Shown: positions 27,342 to 36,794, counted from the first letter of the stretch. The stretch is DNA of 64,000 bases from Azospirillum brasilense (GCF_005222205.1 NZ_CP032346.1:1479501-1543500), one strand, 5' to 3'. A program made the numbers and translations. The notes: generated by a model from the sequence alone, not told the origin.

Positions 27342-27529
27342 GTGCCGTCCAAGAGCAACGAGGCGCCGGTCGCCTGCCCACACTGGATCCACAACAACCG
27401 CAACCTCGTCGGGCGCCTGTGGGCCCGCTTGAAGGAGCGGCGGGCCATCGCCACCCGCATGAGAAGACCGTCGTCTCTTTCATGGGCATCCTGTGCTTGG
27501 CTGCCGCTCTCGACTGGCTCAAGCGGTAG
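27342..27529 (+). pseudogene. C-terminal remnant of an IS5-type DDE transposase
   Basis: The translated pieces NRNLVGRLWARLKERRAIATR and, after a one-base frame change near 27459, FMGILCLAAALDWLKR plus a stop match the conserved C-terminus of IS5-family transposases (the RLWARLKE..A.ATRYEK region). No N-terminal half, second domain or terminal repeats were seen, so this is a decayed scar. Confidence 0.7.
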
Positions 27530-27587
27530 CAGGCCTTGGGGCGACCCTGGCAGTACGCACTCGGTGCCAACCTTTCAGCCGGTCTCA

Positions 27588-28196
27588 TCAGCCCAATCGG
27601 GCACGCGCCAGCCAGACCGTATGACCGTTGCACTCCGGATCCTCGCCGACATGCGCGACGACATTGAACCCGTGCGCATCGAGTAGCGCACGGTATTCAT
27701 CCCCGTCCAAACTGGCGTGAAACAGCGGTTCGCCCTGAAGATTCCCGATCGCCTCCCCGTGTGCGGGCCCGCTGGTGAACATAAGCGCAGCGCCCGGCGC
27801 CGCATGCTGCCGAAACACCTCAAACATCCGCCGTTGATCCTCGCAGCGCAGGTGAAAGAAGCTATTCCAGGCCAGGATGCCGTTAAAACGCTCGGCCAAG
27901 AACAGTCCGCGCATGTCTGACGGGAGCCAGCGATGCTCGGGAAACCGCTCCCGGGCGAGCCCGAGAAGGGGCGGGGATGTATCGACCCCCGTTACCACGA
28001 ACCCGCGTTCAATAAAATAGCGCGCTAACGGGTCGGCGCCTCCACAGCCCAAATCCAGTACAGCGCCCCCGCACGGCAGAAGCGCTTGGAAGCGATCGAG
28101 CCAGACCTTCTCGAAAAGGCTGCGGCCGCGGCCGGACTCCCACGCAAGGCCATGCCTTCGATAAATCTCGATGATTATATCGGCCGCGTCTGTCAT
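27588..28196 (-). CDS. Class I SAM-dependent methyltransferase
   Basis: A 202-residue Rossmann-fold methyltransferase. Motif I is VLDLGCGGADPLARYF and the acidic ribose-binding residue is in VTGVDTSPPLLGLAR. A WNSFFHLRCEDQR stretch follows the fourth strand. The ATG at 28196 is preferred to a Met 7 codons upstream, because the shorter N-terminus matches the family. The substrate is unknown, and no neighbouring pathway gene points to one. Confidence 0.85.
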   Translation of the reverse strand: MTDAADIIIEIYRRHGLAWESGRGRSLFEKVWLDRFQALLPCGGAVLDLGCGGADPLARYFIERGFVVTGVDTSPPLLGLARERFPEHRWLPSDMRGLFLAERFNGILAWNSFFHLRCEDQRRMFEVFRQHAAPGAALMFTSGPAHGEAIGNLQGEPLFHASLDGDEYRALLDAHGFNVVAHVGEDPECNGHTVWLARARLG

Positions 28197-28256
28197 CGCG
28201 CCACCATAGCGAAGCACCCGGGCTTGACGCTGACCGGGCCGCCCATGCCCGGTCGT

Positions 28257-29096
28257 TCAGGGTGCTGACCGGCCGTGCGTCCGGAAGAAGGTGTTGAGCG
28301 CATCGAATGGTTCGGCCTCGCCGAAGGCGTCGAAGCGTCCATGGTCGGCCAGCATGCGCGCCGCCCGCAGGAAGCCGCCCCAGGCGGCGCGGTTGAGCCC
28401 GCTGCCCAGGCTGATGCGCCGCACGCCCAGGGCGGCGATCTGCTCCACCGACAGGCCGATGGGGGACGAAACCAGCAGGTTGAGCGGTTTCGGAAGGACG
28501 GCGTCGACCGCCGCCCTGATGACGTCCGGGGTCCGTAGGCCCGGCGCGTAGAGGACATCCGCTCCCGCCGCGGCATAGGCCGGCAAGCGACGCAACGCCT
28601 CCTCGACGGCCGCCGGGTGATTCACCAGCAGGGCCTCGCAGCGGGCGGTCAGGAGGACACCGGTTCCCCGCAACGCCTCCGCCGCCGCAGCCACCCGCTC
28701 GACGGCGTGCTGGAAATCGTACAGCGGGGTCGCCGGGTCGCCGGTGGCGTCCTCGATCGACAGGCCCGCCACGCCGGTGTCGGCGCAAAGGCGCACGTTG
28801 CGGGCCAGCCCCTCGCAGTCATGGGCATAGCCGGACTCGAAATCGGCATTCACCGGCAGGTCGCTTGCCGCGACCATGTCGGCAATGTGGGCGAGCATGT
28901 CGCCGCACGGCACCGCCCAATCGGCGTCGGGAAGCCCCCGCGCGAAGGCGAAGCCCGCCGAGGTGGTGGCCAACGCGCGGAACCCGAGATGCTTCAGCAT
29001 CACGGCGCTTCCGATGTCCCACGGATTGGGGATGACGAAACAGCCGGCTTGATGAAGGTCGGCGAAAGCGGCGCGGGCTTGGTGGTGATCGGCCAT
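28257..29096 (-). CDS. Isocitrate lyase/PEP mutase family protein
   Basis: A 279-residue TIM-barrel protein of the small PEP-mutase/2-methylisocitrate-lyase-like group. Visible motifs are the VIPNPWDIGSAVML start, the TTSAGFAFARGLPD strand, the metal-site NADFESGYAH and the SIEDATGDP strand. The active-site loop KKCGH of true isocitrate lyase is absent, so C-C bond cleavage of another oxaloacetate-like substrate is more likely. The ATG at 29096 is preceded by AAGGA. The enzyme stands alone between a methyltransferase and a non-coding gap. Confidence 0.85.
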   Translation of the reverse strand: MADHHQARAAFADLHQAGCFVIPNPWDIGSAVMLKHLGFRALATTSAGFAFARGLPDADWAVPCGDMLAHIADMVAASDLPVNADFESGYAHDCEGLARNVRLCADTGVAGLSIEDATGDPATPLYDFQHAVERVAAAAEALRGTGVLLTARCEALLVNHPAAVEEALRRLPAYAAAGADVLYAPGLRTPDVIRAAVDAVLPKPLNLLVSSPIGLSVEQIAALGVRRISLGSGLNRAAWGGFLRAARMLADHGRFDAFGEAEPFDALNTFFRTHGRSAP

Positions 29097-29937
29097 CACA
29101 GGGTCCTTGAAGGGCGGCGGATCAACCTCTGCAGGCTGACGAGGACAGGGTACGCTTCCGCTCCAGAGTCGTCCAACCGGCGGTGACGGCGTCGCCTGGC
29201 TCCCCATTGGCATCAACAGCGACCGAATCCTTGATGGGATGGATCGTGGCGGCGCGAGAACTGGCTTTTCCTCGATTCAGTGGACGCCTGTGCCGCCCCG
29301 CCGCTCCGCGGATCGGGCGTGCTCGAAACCACCACCACGACAGAGGGGCACTCGCACATCCACCGCCGCATCGGCGGCTTCCTGGCCCCGATCAATCATC
29401 GATCAGCCGTTGGAGTTCGACAGGGCCGACGCACGTCCCCGGTTCACACAATCCGCAGCGCCAGCGACGGGGCGGCGACGCGGTCCGGCAAGCCCGAGGC
29501 CCAGCAGCCCCACAACCAGTTGGCTCTGGCAGTTGGCCCTGGCTGCGACCACCGTTTCCGTCACCGAATTGCGAAAAACGCGACGCGCTTCCGATAGCGT
29601 TCGCGAAAACACAGAAACAAAGCAGCATGGCCCGATTATTCCTTGCGCCATGCCGCCAAAGATTCGCAGCGTTGCTTATATGAACAATATTGATGCGGTG
29701 ACTTGAGACGCCTCGTCGCCGCGGATGGGAGGGTGCGATGGCTGACGCTTTGGTCAAGCTCATTCCGCATGACGCTGCGAAGGAGGCCGGAGGGCCGGCG
29801 GTTCCCGCCGGCGACCGACGCGCCAGGGTGGACGACGACGGGTCATGGAATGCGGCCGTGTCGGAAGGTTGGCCTTCGTCGCCTCCCGCTTCGCCTCCTC
29901 CTTCGCATCAAGTCGACCGGGCCTGAAGGGACATCCA
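29097..29937. other. 841-base interval without a confidently recognised gene
   Basis: Several open frames exist but none shows family motifs. The best candidate is 29738-29926 on the plus strand, a 62-codon frame starting MADALVKLIPHD behind a GGGAGGG ribosome site. Its C-terminus is low-complexity Pro/Ser. The 29600-29720 part is AT-richer and could hold a promoter for the downstream small gene. Confidence 0.35.
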
Positions 29938-30219
29938 ATGCTTTCACGCACCAGCAGCAGAACTGTGACGTTCTCGCACCCCTTCGTGTTGACCGGGATC
30001 GACGGTGTGCAGCCGGCGGGCACCTACACGGTCGAAACCGACGAGGAACTGGTCGATGGCCTGTCCTTTCCGGTTTACCGGCGTGTCGCGACGGTGATCC
30101 TGCTGCCGGCGCGCGCCGGTGGCACGACCCTCGCCCAGGCCGCCACGATCGATCCACTGGACTTGGAGCGAGCCGAGCAGGCCGACGCCGCCATCCCATC
30201 AATCGCCTCCAGCCCGTGA
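29938..30219 (+). CDS. Conserved small protein of unknown function
   Basis: A 93-residue protein with an ordered N-terminal two-thirds containing VTFSHPFVLTGIDGVQPAGT and TVETDEELVDGLSFPVYRR. This pattern recurs in small uncharacterised alphaproteobacterial proteins. The ATG at 29938 follows GAAGGG. There is no signal peptide or membrane segment. The function is unknown. A hairpin follows the stop codon. Confidence 0.7.
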   Translation: MLSRTSSRTVTFSHPFVLTGIDGVQPAGTYTVETDEELVDGLSFPVYRRVATVILLPARAGGTTLAQAATIDPLDLERAEQADAAIPSIASSP

Positions 30220-30224
30220 CGGCT

Positions 30225-30240
30225 CCCACCTGATGGTGGG
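30225..30240 (+). terminator. Short hairpin after the small gene
   Basis: CCCACCTGATGGTGGG forms a 6-base-pair stem with a 4-base loop, 6 bases after the stop at 30219. There is no U-run, so it is a weak terminator candidate only. Confidence 0.4.
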
Positions 30241-30378
30241 CAGAACGAAAGGCCCCCGGCGATGTTGATGCCGGGGCGCGTCCTCATCAACCGTCTTCGG
30301 CGCTGATCGAATCCTGATCGCCAGTCGCCGCCGGACGGGCCACTGCCGGATGGCGCGAACGGAGGAGGGGCTTCTTCC

Positions 30379-32403
30379 ATGGGCACCGATAGAGGCACGG
30401 GAAAGCGCCGCCAGCGGCACCAGGCCGCCGGAGATGATGCAGCCGCAAAGCGACAGGCCGGGATGGATGGTGATCCGGATCGGCCGCCCCCGAGGCCTGA
30501 CACGGCGCTGGGGCTCTGGACATCCTGGATGGAGGCCAACGTCGGTGCCGTCCGCGATTGGAGCGGAGCCGTCAGTCCATGGTGGCAGGTTTCGCCCGAC
30601 GATCTCGCCGGCACCCGGCGGCTCAACGACATCCTGGCCAACGACCCGGTGCTCCGGTCCATCGATGGCCTATGGAGCGCCAACCCCTTCCGCACCATCG
30701 TGCCGGTCGACTGGGCGGAGGTCGCCCGCGCGCTCCGGACCGTGTGGATGCTCTCGCTCAGCCGTCCGGACAAGGCCGCCCGCCAAGCCGCCGACGTCCA
30801 GGCGGCCGCCTGGACGTCCGCGATGGAGGCCTGGAACGACGCGGGCCGCCGCTGGTGGGGCATCTCCGGCGGCAAGCTGGCGGACGGGGCCAGGTCCGGC
30901 TCGGCGTCCGATGGCGACAAGCGCTTCGCCGCGCCGGAATGGCACGCCAACCCGGCCTACCGCACGCTCAAGGAGATGTATCTGCTGGCCTCCGACTGGC
31001 TGCTGGAACAGGGCGAGCGCGCCGACGGCCTCGACGATGCCGAGCGGCGGCGGCTGACCTTCCATCTCCGCCAGTTCGTCGACGCCATGAGCCCGACGCT
31101 TTTGCTGTTTTCCAACCCGGCCGCCTTGCGCCGGGTGTTGGAAACCGGCGGCGTCAGCCTCGCCGACGGCGCGCGCAACCTGCTCTCGGACCTCAGGGAG
31201 GGCCGCCTCAGCATGGTGGACGCCACCGCCTTCGAGCTGGGGCGCAATCTGGCGACCACCCCGGGCAAGGTCGTCCACCGCAACCGGCTGATCGAGCTGA
31301 TCCAGTACCAGCCCCAGTACCAGCCGATGGGTGGGCCGGCGGGCGGGGCGGTGCACGCGGTGCCGCTCCTCATCCTGCCGCCGTGGATCAACAAGTATTA
31401 CATCCTCGACCTCCAGCCGAAGAACTCCATGGTGCGCCATCTGGTCGAGCAGGGTTTCACGGTGTTCGTGATCTCGTGGAAGAACCCGGACGCTTCGATG
31501 GACGGCGTCGGCTTCGACGACTACATGGACCTCGGCCCGCTGGAGGCCGCCGACGTGGTGCGCGACATCACCGGGGCCGCCTCCATCAACGTGATGGGCT
31601 ATTGCATCGGCGGCACGCTGCTCGCCATCACGCTCGCCTGGCTGGCGGCGAAGGGCGACAACCGGTTCAACGCCGCCACCTTCATGGTGTCGCTCCAGGA
31701 CTTCTCCCATGTCGGCGACACCGCGGTGTTCATGGGTGAACCGGCGGTGGACTTCGTCGAACAGCAGATGATGGAGCGCGGGTATCTCGACAGCCGGGAG
31801 ATGAGCAACATGTTCAACCTGCTGCGCTCCAACGACCTGATCTGGTCGAACGTCGTCAACAACTACCTGATGGGCAACAAGCCGCCGGCCTTCGATCTTC
31901 TGTATTGGAACAGCGACGGCACCCGCATGGCGCGGGCGGCGCACAGCTGGTACCTGCGCAACACCTATGTCGAGAACAACCTGATCGCTCCGGGCAAGGT
32001 CAGGATCAAGGGCGAGGCCATCGACCTCGGGCGCATCCCTCAGGACGTCTACGCGGTCGGCGCGGAGAAGGACCACATCGTGCCCTGGGACTCCGCGTGG
32101 CGCGTCACGCAGCTGCTCAAGGGGAGCAAGGTGCGCTACGTGCTGGCGTCCAGCGGGCACATCGCCGGCATCATCAACCCGCCCGGCGGCAAGGGCACCT
32201 ATCGGACCAACGGCGCCGGAGAGCCCGGCGCGACCGCGCAGGCGTGGCGCGAGAAGGCCACCGCGCACAGCGGCAGCTGGTGGACGGACTGGACGGCGTG
32301 GCTGGCGGAACGGTCGGGTCGAAAGGGAAAGCCGCCGGCGCTGGGCAGCGCGACGCACCCGGCGCTCGCCGACGCGCCCGGAACCTATGTCCTGGAAAAA
32401 TAA
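30379..32403 (+). CDS. phaC: Class I poly(3-hydroxyalkanoate) synthase
   Basis: A 674-residue granule-associated polymerase that joins (R)-3-hydroxybutyryl-CoA into PHB. The lipase-like box is GYCIGG with nucleophile Cys409. Asp565 lies in EKDHIVPWDSAW and His594 in SSGHIAGIINPPG. The spacing closely follows the Cys-Asp-His triad of Cupriavidus PhaC. The N-terminal ~75 residues are charged and disordered and make the protein about 85 residues longer than the Cupriavidus enzyme. The ATG follows GGAGGAGGGG. No phaA, phaB or phasin gene is adjacent, so it is a solitary, possibly secondary, synthase. Confidence 0.95.
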   Translation: MGTDRGTGKRRQRHQAAGDDAAAKRQAGMDGDPDRPPPRPDTALGLWTSWMEANVGAVRDWSGAVSPWWQVSPDDLAGTRRLNDILANDPVLRSIDGLWSANPFRTIVPVDWAEVARALRTVWMLSLSRPDKAARQAADVQAAAWTSAMEAWNDAGRRWWGISGGKLADGARSGSASDGDKRFAAPEWHANPAYRTLKEMYLLASDWLLEQGERADGLDDAERRRLTFHLRQFVDAMSPTLLLFSNPAALRRVLETGGVSLADGARNLLSDLREGRLSMVDATAFELGRNLATTPGKVVHRNRLIELIQYQPQYQPMGGPAGGAVHAVPLLILPPWINKYYILDLQPKNSMVRHLVEQGFTVFVISWKNPDASMDGVGFDDYMDLGPLEAADVVRDITGAASINVMGYCIGGTLLAITLAWLAAKGDNRFNAATFMVSLQDFSHVGDTAVFMGEPAVDFVEQQMMERGYLDSREMSNMFNLLRSNDLIWSNVVNNYLMGNKPPAFDLLYWNSDGTRMARAAHSWYLRNTYVENNLIAPGKVRIKGEAIDLGRIPQDVYAVGAEKDHIVPWDSAWRVTQLLKGSKVRYVLASSGHIAGIINPPGGKGTYRTNGAGEPGATAQAWREKATAHSGSWWTDWTAWLAERSGRKGKPPALGSATHPALADAPGTYVLEK

Positions 32404-32426
32404 GCCCGCCCTGCTTCCCCGCGGGC
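32404..32426 (+). terminator. Hairpin directly after phaC
   Basis: The arms GCCCGC (32404-32409) and GCGGGC (32421-32426) begin immediately after the phaC stop codon and separate phaC from the convergent small gene. There is no strong U-run. Confidence 0.4.
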
Positions 32427-32438
32427 GCGGACGGGTGG

Positions 32439-32849
32439 TCAGGACCAGGAGTTCATCGTCCCCCAGGCGATCAGGGCCGCCAGGAGCAGAAGAAAAAACC
32501 ACGGGTTGACGACACCCGTGCGGCGGCTCCGGTCGACGACTTCGCCGTTCGGAGCCGTGGCGGACCCCCCTTCCGGCAGAAGCTTCACCAGACGATCCGC
32601 GGTTGCGACGGCATCCGGGGCTTCGGGTTGTTGCGCGGGAAGCCGGCGGAGGATGACGGTCAAAGCCGATGCCGCAGCGTCCTTCGGCAGCGCCGCCAGG
32701 CGGGCCGCCTCGGCCCAGGGATCGATGCCGAGCCGCGCGAGCGCAGAGAGAACGCTGAGGCGGCTTCCGTTCTCCTCGTCCCACAGCGGGGCGCACAGGA
32801 ACTCGTTCAAATCGGATTGGTGCAGGGTGTATTCGGGACGCAACGGCAT
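32439..32849 (-). CDS. Small tail-anchored protein of unknown function
   Basis: A 136-residue protein. The soluble N-terminal ~105 residues contain LSALARLGIDPWAEAARLAALP, a helical repeat-like stretch. A single hydrophobic helix close to the C terminus (PWFFLLLLAALIAWG) would anchor it in the inner membrane with the bulk in the cytoplasm. GGAGG lies 7 bases before the ATG. It is convergent with phaC and no family assignment was possible. Confidence 0.7.
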   Translation of the reverse strand: MPLRPEYTLHQSDLNEFLCAPLWDEENGSRLSVLSALARLGIDPWAEAARLAALPKDAAASALTVILRRLPAQQPEAPDAVATADRLVKLLPEGGSATAPNGEVVDRSRRTGVVNPWFFLLLLAALIAWGTMNSWS

Positions 32850-33069
32850 ATCGACCTCCCACGATATTTTATGTTCTTCACCTGTAAATGGCGATCAATT
32901 GGAAAAAATCAGCGGCGCATCGGCAGGATTCGCCGAATGATGGATTTTTGAAGAAGACTTTCCGCCAGGATCTTTTGCAAGGTTCGTTTTCCTGAGCGGG
33001 TGTCGCGGCGTTTGTTTTTCCAGCGGTCGAACGTTCAAGGCGCCGCATCGTCCTCCGCCCCAATATCCG

Positions 33070-34905
33070 TCAATCGGTTGGCGGGGCCTCGTCGCGGTGC
33101 TGGCGCAGTTCCGGCGCCCCGCGCCAGGGCTCGCCGTGCCGCCGTTCATAGACGCCGCCCTCGCCCGCGACGCGAACCCCCTGGACGACGGCCCGCACCC
33201 TGTCGTCCGAGGAGCCGAAACTGCGCAGGGCGTAGTCCATCAGCCCGAAGGCGAGTTCGCGCTCCCCCATGATCGCCAGCCCCACGCCTTGCCTTTCCAG
33301 GTGGGCGACCTCCGCATCGCTGTGGGTCCGCACCGCCGTGTCGATGGAGGGGTTGATCTGGCGCGCGAGATCAAGGACGCGCCGCGTCTGATAGCCCTGA
33401 GGTTCGGCGACGACGATCAGCCGCGCCCGCCGGGTGCCGGCGGCCTCCAGAACGCCCGGCGTCGTCGCGTCCCCGTAGACCGCCGGCACGCCGCGTTTGC
33501 GCAACGCCTCGACCCGCCGACGGTTCTGGTCGATGACCACGACGGGCAGATTCTGGCTGTTCAAGCCCTTGCCGACGACGCTGCCGACCCGACCGTAACC
33601 GACGATGACCGCATGGTCCTGCGGACCTTCGTGGGGCTGAGGCAGCACTGACAGGCTGTCGTTTCTCTGGCGTTCGAGCCGGCCCAGCATGCCCGGTCGG
33701 CCGCGCAGCCAGCCGGAGAGCCGGTCGAGGCCGGCGAACACCAGCGGATTGAGCGTGATCGAGAGCAGCGCGCCGGCGAGGATTAAGTCGCGTCCCTCCG
33801 GCGGCAGCAGCCCGAGCGTCACCCCGAGCCCGGCCAGGATGAACGAGAATTCGCCGACCTGCGCCAGACTGGCCGACACGGTGAGCGCGGTCGAGGCCGG
33901 ATAGCCGAACGCCGTCACGATGCCGAACGCCGCCAGCGTTTTGCCGAGGACGATGACCAGGACGACGGCGAGCACGGCAAGCGGCTCGTGGAACAGGATC
34001 ATCGGGTCGAACAGCATGCCGACCGAGACGAAGAACAGCACCGCGAAGGCGTCCTGAAGCGGCAACGCGTCGGCCGCGGCCTGATGGCTGAAGTCGCTCT
34101 CGCTCAGGACGACGCCGGCGAAAAAGGCCCCGAGAGCGAACGAGACGCCGAACAGCTCGGCCGAGCCGTAGGCGATGCCGAGCGCGGTCGCGAGCACCGA
34201 GAGCGTGAACAGCTCGCGCGAGCCGGTCCGGGCGACCTGCATCAGAAGCCACGGGATCGCGCGCGTTCCGACCACCAGCACGAGGGCCAGGAACACCCCG
34301 ACCTTGCCCAGCGTCAGCGCCAGGGACACCACCAGGGCGCCGCCGCCGGTTTCGCCCGCCGCGCCGTGCGGCGTCCCGCCGAGCACGCCCGCCAGGGCCG
34401 GCAAGAGCACCAGCGCCAGCACCATGGCGAGATCCTCGACGATGAGCCAGCCGACGGCGATCCGTCCGTTCGCCGTGTCGAGGATGTTGCGCTCCTCAAG
34501 GGCGCGCAGCAGCACCACGGTGCTGGCGACCGAGAGCGCCAACCCGAACACCAGACCCGCGCCGAACGTCCAGCCCCAGATGTGCGCGACGCCGATGCCG
34601 AGCGCCGTCGCCATGACGATCTGGCCGAGGGCACCGGGGATCGCGATGGCGCGGACGGCAAGCAGATCCTTGATCGAGAAATGGAGGCCGACACCGAACA
34701 TCAGGAGAATGACGCCGATCTCGGCAAGCTGGGATGCCAGCCCCTCGTCGGCAACGAAGCCGGGCGTGAAGGGTCCGGCCGCGACTCCGGCCAGCAGATA
34801 GCCGACGAGGGGAGGCAGCCTGAGCTTGCTGGCGAGAAGGCCGCCGAGGAAGGCGAGAACCAGGCCCGCGACGATGGTGGCGATGAACGTCGTCTCGTGC
34901 GGCAT
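33070..34905 (-). CDS. ybaL: CPA2-family cation:proton antiporter with RCK domain (YbaL/Kef type)
   Basis: A 611-residue inner-membrane protein. About 12-13 hydrophobic segments cover residues 5-390, with the Kef/YbaL stretches LPPLVGYLLAG, GVILLMFGVGLHFS and GWLIVEDLAMV. From about residue 415 a TrkA-N/RCK nucleotide-binding domain follows (HAVIVGYGRVGSVVGKGL, then VVIDQNRRRVEALRKRG and YGDATTPGVL). This layout matches YbaL putative potassium efflux systems. The C terminus has an extra charged tail of about 30 residues. It is monocistronic, with about 220 gene-free bases on its downstream side. Confidence 0.93.
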   Translation of the reverse strand: MPHETTFIATIVAGLVLAFLGGLLASKLRLPPLVGYLLAGVAAGPFTPGFVADEGLASQLAEIGVILLMFGVGLHFSIKDLLAVRAIAIPGALGQIVMATALGIGVAHIWGWTFGAGLVFGLALSVASTVVLLRALEERNILDTANGRIAVGWLIVEDLAMVLALVLLPALAGVLGGTPHGAAGETGGGALVVSLALTLGKVGVFLALVLVVGTRAIPWLLMQVARTGSRELFTLSVLATALGIAYGSAELFGVSFALGAFFAGVVLSESDFSHQAAADALPLQDAFAVLFFVSVGMLFDPMILFHEPLAVLAVVLVIVLGKTLAAFGIVTAFGYPASTALTVSASLAQVGEFSFILAGLGVTLGLLPPEGRDLILAGALLSITLNPLVFAGLDRLSGWLRGRPGMLGRLERQRNDSLSVLPQPHEGPQDHAVIVGYGRVGSVVGKGLNSQNLPVVVIDQNRRRVEALRKRGVPAVYGDATTPGVLEAAGTRRARLIVVAEPQGYQTRRVLDLARQINPSIDTAVRTHSDAEVAHLERQGVGLAIMGERELAFGLMDYALRSFGSSDDRVRAVVQGVRVAGEGGVYERRHGEPWRGAPELRQHRDEAPPTD

Positions 34906-35069
34906 GACGATCCTTGTCCGGTCCCGGGCGGGAGGATCCCGCGATGGGGGCCGGCTCCGTCAGATATGGTGGTTGTTCGGCGACCGGACGGTGCGATCCA
35001 GGGCCCAACTGACGGCAACTGTTCGTCTGCGCCGTCGCCTGTGCCGTCGCGCGTCCCCATGTCCATTGG

Positions 35070-35249
35070 ATGATGATGGAATATGGGCTTCGCTTCGATT
35101 TCGATGGCTGGATGGTCATCGACACCACGGTGGTGAACGGCGAACTGGCCGGTGAGGCGGTTTGGCGTGGCTTGTCCTTCGCGGAGGCGGAGTATCTGGC
35201 GGAGTGTCTGACGCGGTATGTGACCGATCTTTACGCCAGTCGGAACTGA
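35070..35249 (+). CDS. Small protein of unknown function (59 aa)
   Basis: The open frame starts at three consecutive Met codons (35070, 35073, 35076) and encodes EYGLRFDFDGWMVIDTTVV followed by an amphipathic helix FAEAEYLAECLTRYVTDLY. Its composition is balanced and protein-like, unlike the Arg-rich shadow frames nearby. There is no signal peptide. It is the first of a run of very small genes. Confidence 0.55.
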   Translation: MMMEYGLRFDFDGWMVIDTTVVNGELAGEAVWRGLSFAEAEYLAECLTRYVTDLYASRN

Positions 35250-35266
35250 AGGCGCCGGGTCATGGG

Positions 35267-35300
35267 CAAACTGTGGGGGCAAACTGTGGGGGCAAACGTG
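35267..35300. repeat. 13-bp tandem repeat
   Basis: CAAACTGTGGGGG occurs twice exactly at 35267-35292 and a third time partially. It lies between two small genes and has no coding role. Confidence 0.7.
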
Positions 35301-35387
35301 TGAGGACAGGCGCGACCCCTCGCAAGATGGTGGATGGAGCGCCACCTGAGGGAGGGTTGTGGCTCGAACGATGCCCTTGAGGACACC

Positions 35388-35690
35388 ATGAAGCCCGCCG
35401 TTATTGCTTTTCTTTTCGCGTTTGCCGGTGTTGCGGCCTCCGCCGCAGCCGGTGAGCGCAATCCCACGCACCTCTTCGATCCGGGCAATCACGTCGACGC
35501 CGCCGGTGTCGTCCGCGACCGTGGTGGTCGGCCCGTCGGGCGTATCGAGGCGGATGCCGAGGGAAGCCACATGTTGCGTGACCAGGCCGGGCGCCACATC
35601 GGCAGCGTCGAACGTGGCTTCGCCGAGGGCGAACTGGTTGTCCGGGACAGCGAAGGCCGTCGCCAGGGCACGCTCGAACGCCGGCAGTGA
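35388..35690 (+). CDS. Small exported protein of unknown function
   Basis: A 100-residue protein with a clear Sec signal peptide (MKPAVIAFLFAFAGVAASAAAG). The short mature domain is rich in charged residues and Gly. A repeating motif (RDRGGRPVGRIE, RDQAGRHIGSVE, RDSEGRRQGTLE) occurs three times at ~22-residue spacing, suggesting a small beta-repeat. The ATG at 35388 follows GAGGA. The function is unknown; it is predicted to be periplasmic. Confidence 0.75.
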   Translation: MKPAVIAFLFAFAGVAASAAAGERNPTHLFDPGNHVDAAGVVRDRGGRPVGRIEADAEGSHMLRDQAGRHIGSVERGFAEGELVVRDSEGRRQGTLERRQ

Positions 35691-35734
35691 CACGAAGGCT
35701 CCAGCTTCGGAGCCGCCACCAGCCGATCATCGGA

Positions 35735-35902
35735 TCAGTAGAACACCCCATCGTCCAGATCCTGTCCGAACGGTCCGAACCAGGCGGCGGGGAGTGATGA
35801 CCGGTAGGCCCGGCAGGCCCGGGTCGGCATATAGGTCACGGTGATGTTGGGGAATTGGACCGTGCCGCCCCTGACGACAGGCGCCTCGACGACGTCCGTC
35901 AT
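35735..35902 (-). CDS. Possible small protein of unknown function
   Basis: The open frame starting MTDVVEAPVVRGGTVQFPNI (55 codons) could extend upstream to 36025 (96 codons). The C-terminal part contains YMPTRACRAYRSSLP and a terminal DGVFY. No ribosome site is convincing and no homologue is recognised. It is reported because the C-terminal half has normal composition and the flanking plus strand is empty. Confidence 0.4.
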   Translation of the reverse strand: MTDVVEAPVVRGGTVQFPNITVTYMPTRACRAYRSSLPAAWFGPFGQDLDDGVFY

Positions 35903-36349
35903 TCTGAAATCGTCCGGGCGACGCGTGACGTGGGCAACGCACCGTTCGAAGGCTTCCCTTCTCCACAATATTCCAGAAAATCCCGATTGGCTCGGGTTTC
36001 TGCCCGCTCCATGGCGTCGTGCCATGGCAAGGCCATCACATCACCGCCAATTCATCAAAGATGCTTCAATTGTTTTCAGGAGGAATATTTTGTGTTTTCC
36101 TGGAAACTTGGTCGGAGCGTCCCATATTCATTTGCACTCTTTCAGGTGCGCGCCAGGAGATTGCCGGCGGATCCGGCGGAGGCACGCCTGTTTGGAGACG
36201 TTCACGGGATCGCGTCCAGTCTCAGACGTCTTTGGAGACTGTCCAGCAACGGCCCGTCAGAGCTGAGGATCGCCGTCAAGGAAACAAGGACAGGAGCCGC
36301 TCGTGATTGTCCGGGCGTGCGGATTCGCTGGCCGAAGCGGAGCATCGGC
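35903..36349. other. Gap of ~450 bases without a recognised gene
   Basis: The centre (36050-36130) is AT-rich relative to the chromosome and may hold promoter elements for the downstream small-gene run. Open frames crossing it have no ribosome site or family motif. Confidence 0.4.
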
Positions 36350-36646
36350 ATGCATGAAAAAACAAGACTTGCGTTCTTCGTCATTGAAACCCAGGCCGGC
36401 TGGGTCGTGCGGGCCGACGGGTTTATCTATCCCATGTGCGGCAGTTTCGCCGATGCGGTCGTCCGTGCGACACGGGAGGCTCAGGCGGCCGGGCTTCTCG
36501 GCTTTGCCAGCGTCGTGCTGACACGACCGACTCTGGACCGTCCGTACGAAATCCAATGGACCTATGGCCGCGACGCCTGTCCGCCAACCGCCAGGGAGGA
36601 GTTCCGCCATGCCGTGCCGCATCGTCGAAGCGATGCCCGCCACTGA
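36350..36646 (+). CDS. Small protein, DUF2188-like
   Basis: A 98-residue protein. The core LAFFVIETQAGWVVRADGFI followed by a helical FADAVVRATREAQAAGLLG segment resembles the short DUF2188-type fold: a GW.V beta-hairpin, then a helix. There is no signal or membrane segment. Its end overlaps a 40-codon frame that has a strong ribosome site. The function is unknown. Confidence 0.6.
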   Translation: MHEKTRLAFFVIETQAGWVVRADGFIYPMCGSFADAVVRATREAQAAGLLGFASVVLTRPTLDRPYEIQWTYGRDACPPTAREEFRHAVPHRRSDARH

Positions 36647-36731
36647 GGTCGTGATCCCGCCCCCCTCGGCCGCGGTTCACGCCGCCGCGGTGGCGATGAA
36701 GGACCGGCGCCGGTGCGTGGCGCGCGACTGA
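36609..36731 (+). CDS. Possible 40-residue micro-protein
   Basis: The ATG at 36609 follows a strong GGGAGGAG ribosome site with 7-base spacing. It opens a 40-codon frame starting MPCRIVEAMPATEVVIPPPS and ending in a basic RRRCVARD tail. It overlaps the preceding gene by 38 bases. The strong initiation signal is the main evidence. Confidence 0.4.
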   Translation: MPCRIVEAMPATEVVIPPPSAAVHAAAVAMKDRRRCVARD

Positions 36732-36794
36732 CCCGATACACGGAGACCGGTCGCGCGCGTGCTTCCCGACCCCATCCACACACCGGGAAGCGCC

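Noticed and set aside
29240..29420. Possible transposon remnant in the gene-free interval before the small gene at 29938
   Set aside because: Translations in all frames gave no recognisable transposase motif, unlike the remnants at 27342 and 58676.
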